Source: JAZNLR01 sp045579195 (GTDB lineage: Bacteria > Bacillota > Clostridia > Christensenellales > CAMQZB01). Taken from it: a stretch of 12,943 nucleotides of DNA. The stretch spans positions 1-12,943 of the forward strand of contig JAZNLR010000114.1 of NCBI GenBank assembly GCA_045579195.1, written 5' to 3'. The position numbers and the translations under genes are program-made. The notes beneath the pieces were generated by a model. That model was not told the DNA's origin. It made no database searches and was given only the letters and a program-made list of their open reading frames with translations. Shown piece by piece: positions 1 to 5,545 of this stretch. Numbering within the stretch: the first letter of the stretch is position 1; the number at the start of each line of letters is the position of its first letter.

Positions 1-4
1 CAAT

Positions 5-138
5 GCGATATGATATAAATCCCTTCACGCCCCACAGGGCATATCGCTTGTCGCAGGCAAATATCGCTCCCGAAGGGAATATCACAAATCTCGCAAGGGA
101 TTTATATCGCTGCGTGTTCTCCGTTAAGGATAACACGC
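5..138. repeat. Palindrome-rich intergenic element
   Basis: The stretch beyond the 3' end of the DUF2284 gene is built from nested inverted repeats. A 14-base arm at 12-25 (GATATAAATCCCTT) is exactly complementary to 95-108. The heptamer ATATCGC occurs at 41-47, 61-67 and 104-110, with its complement GCGATAT at 5-11. A second hairpin follows at 112-138 (GCGTGTT pairing with AACACGC, continuing inward with one mismatch, loop GTTAA). No reading frame here looks coding, and no run of T follows either hairpin, so a normal intrinsic terminator is not obvious. It resembles a small dispersed palindromic repeat, possibly continuing past the left edge. Family membership cannot be judged from one copy. 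Confidence 0.5.
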
Positions 139-174
139 AAATGGACGGGTCTTTTTATATGAGATTTTCAACAA

Positions 175-708
175 TCAAAAGAAGATCATCGAAAAGTACG
201 TGACGGTGTTGACACCATTGATGTAATGCATGCCGCATTGTTTTGCCTGATGGAAGACAAACACGCCGTACGCCTCGATGGAGGGCTTGAGCTGTTCGGG
301 GAAGCGGCAAGGCTCGGGATATGCACACGTCTTGCACTTATCGCAGCTCTCTCCCGCAAGCGTGAGGCGGTTGGGGAAGAATTCTGCAAAGAGGTTGTCG
401 ATCGCGTCCGAGAGGACGGTGTGCTTTTTCTTTGCATCTGCCATTCCTTCAAAGTCAAAGGAGTCTTCAATCGAATGCAGCGTGGAGAAGAAGAACACGT
501 TTTCAAATTGCAAGCATTTTTCCTTGCAGGCTTCCACCGTTCCAACGCCGGGAGGGCAGGCCCAGGTCTTTGCATACTGTCCGCAGGCGTTTGCTTCGCA
601 GAGCTTGCGGACCTCTTCGCTGAAGATAACGTCCGTGCTCTTGAGGAATGCATATTCATGGATGCCGAGGGCTTCCTTTTTCTCTTGGATCAGAGATTGC
701 ATATTCAT
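175..708 (-). CDS. DUF2284 family cysteine-rich, predicted metal-binding protein
   Basis: This 177-residue protein carries the hallmarks of the DUF2284 family: a Cys-x8-Cys-Pro-Pro segment (C42, C51, WACPPG), a ferredoxin-like cluster C122-x2-C125-x2-C128-x5-C134 (CAYPEPCRFP) and the C-terminal NGVNTVTYF signature. Ten cysteines in all suggest an iron-sulfur or other metal site; the biochemical role of the family is not established. It is probably cytoplasmic, with no signal peptide or membrane segment. The ATG at 708 follows a good ribosome site (AGGAGA, minus strand, near 714-720). The gene starts 13 bases after the ABC ATPase gene on the same strand, so it looks like the last gene of the transporter operon. 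The length and full C-terminal motif indicate an intact gene. Confidence 0.85.
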   Translation of the reverse strand: MNMQSLIQEKKEALGIHEYAFLKSTDVIFSEEVRKLCEANACGQYAKTWACPPGVGTVEACKEKCLQFENVFFFSTLHSIEDSFDFEGMADAKKKHTVLSDAIDNLFAEFFPNRLTLAGESCDKCKTCAYPEPCRFPEQLKPSIEAYGVFVFHQAKQCGMHYINGVNTVTYFSMIFF

Positions 709-721
709 AAGGTTTCTCCTT

Positions 722-1444
722 TTAGAGGACTTTGCTCAAGAAATCGATGGTGCGCGGGTTCTTCGGATTGTCGAAGATTTCAGTCGGCGTTCCCTCTTCG
801 AGAATGACACCTTCATCCATAAAGAGAACGCGGGTTGCAACTTCGCGTGCAAAGCCGATCTCGTGCGTGACGACCGCCATCGTCATTCCGTCTTTCGCGA
901 GGGACTTCATCAGATCCAAAACCTCGCCGACCATTTCGGGATCGAGTGCGCTGGTGGGCTCGTCAAAGAGGATGACTTTCGGGTTCATTGCCAGAGAGCG
1001 GACGATCGCGATACGCTGTTTTTGTCCGCCGGAGAGGCGGTTTGGATGCTCGTTTGCCTTGTCTACAAGGCCGATGCGTTCCAGGAGCGCCATTGCTCGG
1101 GCTGTTGCCTCTTCTTCAGTTGCGAGCTTAAGCTTGACGGGCGCGAGCGTGATGTTCTCAAGGACGGTCAGGTGGGGGAAGAGGTTGAAGTGCTGAAAGA
1201 CCATTCCCATCTGCTGACGGACGAGGTTGATGTCCGTTGCGGGGTCGGTGATGAGCTTTCCGTCAAACCAGATTTCACCCGAATCCGGGGTTTCAAGAAG
1301 GTTCAAACAACGCAAGAATGTGGATTTTCCGGAGCCGGAGGGACCGATGATGGCGACCTTTTCCCCGGGATAGATCTCCGTTGTGATTCCTTTTAAGACT
1401 TTCAGTTCGCCAAACGAAATGGCAAGATCTTTTGTTTTAATCAC
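722..1444 (-). CDS. Polar amino acid ABC transporter, ATP-binding protein
   Basis: This 240-residue protein is the ATPase of an amino acid importer of the GlnQ/HisP type. The canonical motifs are present in order: Walker A GPSGSGKST (34-42), Q-loop VFQ (Q84), signature LSGGQKQR (137-144), Walker B VILFDE (157-162) followed by PTSALDPE, and the H-loop VVTHE (H194). Length is normal for the family and nothing is missing. Its ATG lies inside the end of the permease gene, an 8-base overlap that points to translational coupling and one transcription unit. It acts at the cytoplasmic face of the membrane, powering the permease encoded upstream. The substrate cannot be read from the ATPase alone. Confidence 0.96.
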   Translation of the reverse strand: MIKTKDLAISFGELKVLKGITTEIYPGEKVAIIGPSGSGKSTFLRCLNLLETPDSGEIWFDGKLITDPATDINLVRQQMGMVFQHFNLFPHLTVLENITLAPVKLKLATEEEATARAMALLERIGLVDKANEHPNRLSGGQKQRIAIVRSLAMNPKVILFDEPTSALDPEMVGEVLDLMKSLAKDGMTMAVVTHEIGFAREVATRVLFMDEGVILEEGTPTEIFDNPKNPRTIDFLSKVL

Positions 1445-2174
1445 CGCGACGCAACCTCCTTTCCATGGATTTTTGCAGTTTCTGTAAGCCGAGGACCACG
1501 ATAAGGTAGATCACGGCAATGATGCATAAGGGGGTAAAGACCTCAAATGCCTGTGAAGTGACGATCTGGGATGCCTTTGTCAAGTCGATGATGGCAACGT
1601 ATCCTGCGACCGAGGTTTCTTTGACGAGCATAATAAACTCGTTGAACATCGTGGGGAGCGCATTCTTTAAGCCTTGCGGAAGAACGATATACCACATGCT
1701 CTGGATCCAATTGAACCCGAGCGAGCGACCTGCTTCCATCTGCCCTTTGTCGATCGCGAGGATGCCGCCACGGATGATCTCCGTCATGTATGCGCCTGAG
1801 TTTAAGCCAAACGTTAGGATCGCAACGGGGATTCCGCCGCCAATGGAATTGATGGAGCGAAGGACCACGAAGTACATAATGAGCAATTGCAAGACGACAG
1901 GCGTTCCGCGAATCACCGTGACGTAAAGCGAGCAGATCTTGTCAAGGATCCGGATCACGACGTGATTCTTCGGCGCAAGACGGATGGTCGTGACGAGGAA
2001 GCCGAGAATCAAACCAAGAAGACCTGCACCAATGGCGATCAAGATGGTGTTTCCAAAGCCCTCAAGATAGATCAGATAACGCTGATCTTTGAGGAAAGAT
2101 TTGTAAAATGCCTGCCAAATGTCCAGAAAAAACTGAACAAATTTGGATGGCTCTGTCTGAGTTAAGAAAAACAT
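1437..2174 (-). CDS. Polar amino acid ABC transporter, permease
   Basis: This 245-residue integral membrane protein is of the HisM/GlnP (His/Glu/Gln/Arg/opine) family. Hydrophobic segments lie near residues 42-64, 92-108, 115-135 and 213-231. The EAA coupling loop is clear at 147-167 (EAGRSLGFNWIQ followed by VLPQ), which docks onto the ATPase. The motif VIRGTPVVLQL at about 87-97 is typical of these permeases. The ATG at 2174 follows an AAAGGA ribosome site. The gene sits between the binding-protein gene and the ATPase gene, the usual order. A single permease gene implies a homodimeric channel. The first 35 or so residues before the first membrane segment are longer than in many relatives but still ordinary. 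Confidence 0.95.
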   Translation of the reverse strand: MFFLTQTEPSKFVQFFLDIWQAFYKSFLKDQRYLIYLEGFGNTILIAIGAGLLGLILGFLVTTIRLAPKNHVVIRILDKICSLYVTVIRGTPVVLQLLIMYFVVLRSINSIGGGIPVAILTFGLNSGAYMTEIIRGGILAIDKGQMEAGRSLGFNWIQSMWYIVLPQGLKNALPTMFNEFIMLVKETSVAGYVAIIDLTKASQIVTSQAFEVFTPLCIIAVIYLIVVLGLQKLQKSMERRLRRGD

Positions 2175-2197
2175 AGCGTGTCCTTTGATGCAAAAGA

Positions 2198-2225
2198 GAA
2201 CGAGACTGAAAATTCAGACTCGTTC
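2198..2225 (-). terminator. Imperfect intercistronic hairpin (attenuator or processing site)
   Basis: Between the binding-protein stop and the permease start the minus-strand RNA can form a stem with 7 outer pairs (GAACGAG / CTCGTTC), one mismatch and 4 inner pairs (CTGA / TCAG) around a 4-base loop. It is followed by TCTTTTGC, a weak U-rich tail. In ABC importer operons such hairpins commonly lower expression of the membrane parts relative to the binding protein, by partial termination or by protecting the upstream mRNA end. That role is inferred here from position and shape only. Confidence 0.5.
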
Positions 2226-2262
2226 CCGCATTGCGAAATTCGATTATTTTAGGAGGGGAGGA

Positions 2263-3036
2263 TTAAGCCTGACCCTGGGAGTGCTTATTGACGAGGGCGT
2301 CGATCGTGCCGTCCTTAATCATCTTGTCGACAACTTCGTTGACAACCTTCAGAAGGTCAGCATTGCCTTTCTTGACAGCAATTGCGTAGCTCTCGGGCTC
2401 TGCACCTGCGATCTCAGCGCAAGCGAGGTTCGTGTTCGAGCTCTTTGCAACGATCTGCTGAGCGACAACGCTGTCGATGATGACGAAGTCACAGCCGCTT
2501 CCGATTGCCAAGGTTGCAACCAATGCGTCGTTGTAGTACTCAACGGAGCCGCCTTCGAAGATGCCGCCTTCAGCAACGCCGTCTTCAGCGAGGAAGCTTC
2601 CCGAAGTTCCGGTCTGAACGCCGAGCTTCTTACCCTTCATCTGTGCGGGGTCAACAGCGCCGTTGTCGTCAACGGTGAGGGAACCCTTCGTGTAGATAAC
2701 CCACTGTTTTGCCGTGAAGTACGTCGTGGAGAAGTCAACCTTCTCTGCACGCTCTGCATCAACCGTGATGCCGGCAGCGCCAATTGCGTTGTCTTCTGCG
2801 ATACCTGCGACGATGGATTCAAACTGAACGTCCTTGATGACCAATTCGTATCCAAGCTTGTCAGCGATTGCCTGCGCGATTTCCATATCTACGCCGACAA
2901 CTTTCGTTCCCTGGGTGTACTCAAACGGGGGGAAGCCGGAGTTCGTATAACAGATGAGCTGTTTCTTCGGCGTGCATCCCGTGAACGTGAACAGGGAAAG
3001 AATCAAAGCAACAATCATAACAAAAATCTTTTTCAT
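2263..3036 (-). CDS. Amino acid ABC transporter, substrate-binding lipoprotein
   Basis: This 257-residue protein belongs to the bacterial extracellular solute-binding family 3 (SBP_bac_3). A lipoprotein signal peptide is visible: charged MKK, a hydrophobic stretch and a lipobox TFTGC with Cys21 as the lipidated residue, so the mature protein is tethered outside the membrane. The start of the mature domain (CYTNSGFPPFEY, then VGVDMEIAQAIADKLG) is typical of the family. It captures a polar amino acid and passes it to the permease encoded downstream. The ATG at 3036 follows AAAGGAG at 3047-3053. It is the first gene of the operon, with a strong promoter. A nearby ArgR-type inverted repeat suggests arginine, ornithine or another basic amino acid, but the sequence does not prove the substrate. 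Confidence 0.93.
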   Translation of the reverse strand: MKKIFVMIVALILSLFTFTGCTPKKQLICYTNSGFPPFEYTQGTKVVGVDMEIAQAIADKLGYELVIKDVQFESIVAGIAEDNAIGAAGITVDAERAEKVDFSTTYFTAKQWVIYTKGSLTVDDNGAVDPAQMKGKKLGVQTGTSGSFLAEDGVAEGGIFEGGSVEYYNDALVATLAIGSGCDFVIIDSVVAQQIVAKSSNTNLACAEIAGAEPESYAIAVKKGNADLLKVVNEVVDKMIKDGTIDALVNKHSQGQA

Positions 3037-3104
3037 AGCTATTTATCTCCTTTAGCCAATAAAATTTAGTCGTTTTTAGCGCTCTCTCAAGCGATTGTGA
3101 ATGG

Positions 3105-3133
3105 ATTATACATCTTTATGCATAAAAATGCAA
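3105..3133 (-). promoter_or_regulatory. SigA-type promoter of the amino acid transporter operon
   Basis: On the minus strand there is TTGCAT (plus positions 3128-3133), a 17-base spacer and a perfect TATAAT (3105-3110). The predicted transcript start is near 3098, leaving a leader of about 60 bases before the ATG at 3036. The spacing and hexamers are close to ideal. Confidence 0.8.
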
Positions 3134-3134
3134 C
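3117..3134. promoter_or_regulatory. Candidate ArgR/AhrC operator (ARG box) inside the transporter promoter
   Basis: TGCAT (3119-3123), AAAA, ATGCA (3128-3132) is a perfect 5+5 inverted repeat with a 4-base A/T centre. It matches the general ARG box layout TGNAT-WWWW-ATNCA recognised by ArgR/AhrC. It overlaps the -35 hexamer and spacer of the transporter promoter, where a repressor would block RNA polymerase. Part of the match is forced by the -35 sequence TTGCAT, and no regulator gene is in the window, so this is a plausible but unproven operator. Confidence 0.4.
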
Positions 3135-3182
3135 TGTTTTTTAGGGGTTTTTTAATATTTTTTGAAAAGATTGCAAAAGAAG

Positions 3183-3211
3183 TTGCATTTTTATAGAAAA
3201 TGCGGTAAACT
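3183..3211 (+). promoter_or_regulatory. Promoter of tRNA-Ser
   Basis: TTGCAT (3183-3188), a 17-base spacer and TAAACT (3206-3211) lie just upstream of the tRNA, with a predicted start near 3218. The -35 region shares the 12-mer TTGCATTTTTAT with the divergent transporter promoter. Confidence 0.65.
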
Positions 3212-3228
3212 AAAAACGCTAAATTTAT

Positions 3229-3319
3229 GGAGCGGTATCGAAGAGGTCATAACGGCCCTGACTCGAAATCAGGTAGCGGGGTAACTCGCTCGTGGGTTCG
3301 AATCCCACCCGCTCCGCCA
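3229..3319 (+). tRNA. tRNA-Ser (anticodon CGA)
   Basis: This is a 91-base class II tRNA with encoded CCA (3317-3319). The acceptor stem pairs GGAGCGG (3229-3235) with CCGCTCC (3309-3315), discriminator base G3316. The anticodon arm is CCTGA-CTCGAAA-TCAGG with anticodon CGA, reading UCG serine codons. The long variable arm (TAGCGGGGTAACTCGCTC) and the T arm GTGGG-TTCGAAT-CCCAC are intact. Serine identity follows from both the anticodon and the extended variable arm. It borders the A+T-rich stretch to its right, but its 3' end is not duplicated anywhere in the window. Confidence 0.97.
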
Positions 3320-3396
3320 AAGGACAATTATCCGAACACCTGTGCAATATTAAATCACAATATTGGAGTGTTTTGGTTGAATTTTCCATATAACGA

Positions 3397-3452
3397 AAAA
3401 AGCCCCCTCAAAGCACATCAAAAAAATGCTTCAAGGGGGTTTCTTTTTTTTA
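3397..3452. terminator. Bidirectional intrinsic terminator after tRNA-Ser
   Basis: CCCCCT (3403-3408) pairs with AGGGGG (3434-3439), then after a 2x2 internal loop AAGCA (3411-3415) pairs with TGCTT (3427-3431). The plus strand continues TTTCTTTTTTTTT and the minus strand continues CTTTTTT, so it can stop transcription in both directions. It lies about 85 bases past the tRNA end. Confidence 0.85.
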
Positions 3453-3466
3453 TACGCAAAGCACCC

Positions 3467-3682
3467 GTGCTTTTTAACATAAAAAAAGAGGAACTTTCAA
3501 TTGGAGATGAGCCTCAAGAAGCGCAACCGGATATTTTTACACAAGATCGCTCTTGTCTGATAGAAGTTGTTTCTGCAGAAATTCCGAGTGATTATTTGAT
3601 TGAAGCAGAGATTATATATCATAATACGTCCTACGTTGTTACTTCAATTCTGAGTTTTCAAAAAAATTCTATATCATTTTAA
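3467..3682 (+). pseudogene. Remnant of a small unrecognised ORF
   Basis: An open frame continues from beneath the terminator to a TAA at 3682. Its readable part begins LFNIKKEELSIGDE and ends FQKNSISF. I do not recognise it. No start codon with a ribosome site is visible: the in-frame GTG at 3467 has none. A 29-base stretch at 3481-3509, encoding IKKEELSIGD, recurs at 5272-5300 at the head of another small ORF, after which the two sequences diverge completely. A 7-bp inverted repeat (3672-3687) overlaps the stop codon. It is best read as a decayed or recombined gene end rather than a working gene; chance is not excluded. Confidence 0.3.
3481..3509 (+). repeat. 29-bp direct repeat, left copy
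   Basis: Seven As followed by GAGGAACTTTC, then A, then ATTGGAGATG. It matches 5272-5300 at 28 of 29 positions, the only difference being A/G in the middle. The two copies lie in the same orientation on either side of the glycoside-hydrolase-like gene. Confidence 0.85.
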
Positions 3683-3707
3683 TGATACCACGTTTTAATT
3701 ACACCAT

Positions 3708-3730
3708 ATTATTGCAAGAATTGCAATAAT
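3708..3730. promoter_or_regulatory. Perfect 10-bp inverted repeat upstream of the GH-like gene, candidate operator
   Basis: ATTATTGCAA (3708-3717), GAA, TTGCAATAAT (3721-3730). It is centred about 63 bases before the predicted transcript start, a position typical for an activator site. No T run follows, so it is not an obvious terminator. The regulator is unknown. Confidence 0.5.
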
Positions 3731-3747
3731 TTCCGCAAAAAATGTTA

Positions 3748-3776
3748 TTTGCATTTTAAATTTTGTATTGTACAAT
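3748..3776 (+). promoter_or_regulatory. Promoter of the GH-like gene
   Basis: TTTGCA (3748-3753), a 17-base spacer and TACAAT (3771-3776). The -10 is good and the -35 matches consensus at four of six positions, which would suit an activated promoter. The predicted start is near 3783, about 30 bases before the TTG start codon. Confidence 0.6.
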
Positions 3777-3812
3777 TAAAACGGAATGTTTTTTAAAATT
3801 GGAGGGACAAAA

Positions 3813-5261
3813 TTGAACAAAATAATAAATATTGGGAACCGCAGAGAACTTTTTGTTGATGATTTTCTTGTGGACACCGCAAAAACAACTTCAAAAAAAA
3901 TATTACACAAGCCCATAAGGCGCGAACTTATTATGACTAATGATGCACCGTGGGAAGCTAACGGATGGGTTTATTATACGGTTTTGCAGGATGGTAACAT
4001 ATTTAGAATGTATTATATCTGTTTTCCTATGTACAATAAGGAAAAAACAGCACATATGCCACCGTTTTTCCATATCTGCTACGCAGAGAGCAAAGATGGA
4101 ATTAATTGGATCAAACCCAACCTTGGGATATGCAATATAGATGGAAGTACCGACAACAACGTTATAGTGATTGCTTACTCTATGGATGCATTTCACGTTT
4201 TCATTGATAAAAACCCGCAATGTCCACATAACCAAAGGTATAAGGGCGTTTACACCAAATGCGGCGATAAAAAAATGGAATTGTGGTGTATGACCAGTGA
4301 AGATGGTATTCACTTTGATAATGGTTGGATTATAACAGACAAAGGTGCATTCGATTCTTATAATTCTGTTTTTTGGGATGAAAACATTGCGAAGTATGTT
4401 TGTTATGCAAGAGATTTTCATATTGGAAAAGACGGCGATCTCATACGTGATGTACGACGTATGGAATCAAAAGACTTTAAAGAGTGGACAGATCCTGAAT
4501 TGATAGAATATACGGACTCGCCATATGATTTCCATATGTACACAAACGGTATTCAGCCGTATTTTCGCGCACCTCACATATATGTGGGTTTCCCAACACG
4601 ATATACCGAGAGAAAGGAATGGACCCCTAATTATGATAGGCTTTGCGGAACTGAGCACCGCAAATGGCGAATGACTTTAAACAAAAGATTTGGGCTTGCG
4701 CTTACAGACGGACTTTTTATGAGCTCTCGTGACGGCAAGAGCTTTAAACGGTGGAATGAAGCTTTCGTAAGTCCGGGACCTGAAAGCAGTATGCGTTGGG
4801 TATATGGTGACGGATATCTGTCGTATGGTATGCTAGCAACTAAAACGAACGTTGATGGCGAAGATAGAGAACTTTCTTTCTATGCGTCGGCAAATGACTG
4901 GTCAGATGGTCCTGTTCAGGTTTTCAGATACACCATTCGTATGGATGGATTTGTAAGTCAGACTTCTGATTTTGGCGGAGGAGTTCTTGTAACAAAACCG
5001 TTTATTTTTGACGGAGAGATATTGCGCATTAATTTTTCTACATCGTCCGCGGGATATTTGAGAATATCTTTCGAAGATGAAAGTGGAAATGCGATTGATG
5101 GCTATAACAGCGGAGATTTGTTTGGAGATTCTGTTGATCGTATTGTGGATTTCAGATGCCCACTTTCAGAAATAAAAGGGAAAACAGTTAAAATGCGTAT
5201 AGAGCTTTGTGATGCGGAAATTTATTCATTTCAATTTTCAAGCGAAGGAGAAAACAAATGA
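3813..5261 (+). CDS. Beta-propeller glycoside-hydrolase-like protein (GH32/43-type fold predicted)
   Basis: The start is placed at TTG 3813, which has GGAGGG at 3801-3806 six bases upstream; the ATG at 3786 in the same frame has no ribosome site. This gives 482 residues. The N-terminus RRELFVDDFLVD (10-21) followed by LHKP is a recurring opening in a large uncharacterised family of propeller hydrolase-like proteins. Blade-like repeats include YAESKDGINW (90-99), MTSEDGIHF (160-168), GAFDSYNSVFWDE (178-190) and RRMESKDFKEWT (215-226). After about residue 390 a beta-sandwich-like tail follows, ending AEIYSFQFSSEGENK. There is no signal peptide, so it is probably cytoplasmic. The substrate is unknown; a role on oligosaccharides is inferred from fold and neighbours. 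The gene is clearly more A+T-rich than its flanks and lies between 29-bp direct repeats, suggesting acquisition. Confidence 0.8.
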   Translation: MNKIINIGNRRELFVDDFLVDTAKTTSKKILHKPIRRELIMTNDAPWEANGWVYYTVLQDGNIFRMYYICFPMYNKEKTAHMPPFFHICYAESKDGINWIKPNLGICNIDGSTDNNVIVIAYSMDAFHVFIDKNPQCPHNQRYKGVYTKCGDKKMELWCMTSEDGIHFDNGWIITDKGAFDSYNSVFWDENIAKYVCYARDFHIGKDGDLIRDVRRMESKDFKEWTDPELIEYTDSPYDFHMYTNGIQPYFRAPHIYVGFPTRYTERKEWTPNYDRLCGTEHRKWRMTLNKRFGLALTDGLFMSSRDGKSFKRWNEAFVSPGPESSMRWVYGDGYLSYGMLATKTNVDGEDRELSFYASANDWSDGPVQVFRYTIRMDGFVSQTSDFGGGVLVTKPFIFDGEILRINFSTSSAGYLRISFEDESGNAIDGYNSGDLFGDSVDRIVDFRCPLSEIKGKTVKMRIELCDAEIYSFQFSSEGENK

Positions 5262-5488
5262 GAGTTATTTAAAAAAAAGAGGAACTTTCGATTGGAGATG
5301 TTCTCTTTCCGGATAGAGTCGTAAGAATTGAACCAAAAGGAGATAAAAATATTCCAGAGGATAAGCGAACTCTTTATGGTTTCGACATAGAGGGGGAAAA
5401 TTATTTGGAAGAATTTGAGTATGATTACAACACTGTCCTTCGGGCAGCGAAAATGATTTTTGACAACCAACTCTACGCATATCAATAA
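5258..5488 (+). pseudogene. Small unrecognised gene interrupted by an in-frame stop at codon 5
   Basis: ATG at 5258 overlaps the TGA of the upstream gene (ATGA) and has an excellent ribosome site (GAAGGAG, 5244-5250), so a coupled gene is expected. It reads MRVI and then TAA (5270-5272), but the same frame continues open for 71 codons: KKEELSIGDVLFPDR, later TLYGFDIEGENYLEEFEY and AAKMIFDNQLYAYQ, stop at 5486-5488. The composition looks like a real small acidic protein. One base change in the TAA would restore a 76-residue protein. I do not recognise the family. It could be a recent nonsense mutation, a sequencing error next to an 8-A run, or the scar of recombination at the direct repeat that begins there. 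Confidence 0.5.
5272..5300 (+). repeat. 29-bp direct repeat, right copy
   Basis: Matches 3481-3509 at 28 of 29 bases. It falls at the head of the interrupted small gene, directly after its TAA codon. Copy-to-copy distance is 1,791 bases, enclosing the whole glycoside-hydrolase-like gene with its promoter and inverted repeat. Confidence 0.85.
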
Positions 5489-5501
5489 GGAATAGACAAA
5501 C

Positions 5502-5536
5502 AAAAAAGCCCTTGCTTGACGCAGGGGCTTTTCTTT
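5502..5536. terminator. Bidirectional intrinsic terminator between convergent genes
   Basis: AGCCCTTGC (5507-5515) pairs with GCAGGGGCT (5521-5529), one pair being a T-G wobble, around the loop TTGAC. T runs flank it in both directions (TTTTC on plus, TTTTTTG on minus). It separates the plus-strand GH-like unit from the convergent sialidase-like gene. Confidence 0.85.
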
Positions 5537-5545
5537 GTTAAAAAA

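Noticed and set aside
278..1396. 372-codon open frame on the plus strand
   Set aside because: It spans two well-supported minus-strand genes (DUF2284 and the ABC ATPase) and their junction. The translation has no recognisable motif and no ribosome site, so it is an antisense shadow.
2185..3069. 294-codon plus-strand frame opposite the binding-protein gene
   Set aside because: It is antisense to a clear lipoprotein gene, lacks a ribosome site and covers the hairpin and leader. It is a by-product of codon bias.
3037..3104. Riboswitch or T-box in the transporter leader
   Set aside because: The leader is only about 60 bases, with at most a tiny CGCT/AGCG hairpin and no terminator before the start codon.
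3184..3197. Second ARG box (TGCAT-TTTT-ATAGA)
   Set aside because: The right half matches poorly, and the left half is fully explained as the -35 of the tRNA promoter.
3345..3365. CAATATT...AATATTG inverted repeat after the tRNA
   Set aside because: Seven A/T-rich pairs with a 7-base loop are weak, and a far better terminator follows at 3397-3452.
3229..5540. tRNA-Ser as an integrative element attachment site with duplicated 3' end
   Set aside because: I looked for a second copy of the T arm and acceptor sequence near the right edge of the A+T-rich block and elsewhere and found none. No integrase gene is present.
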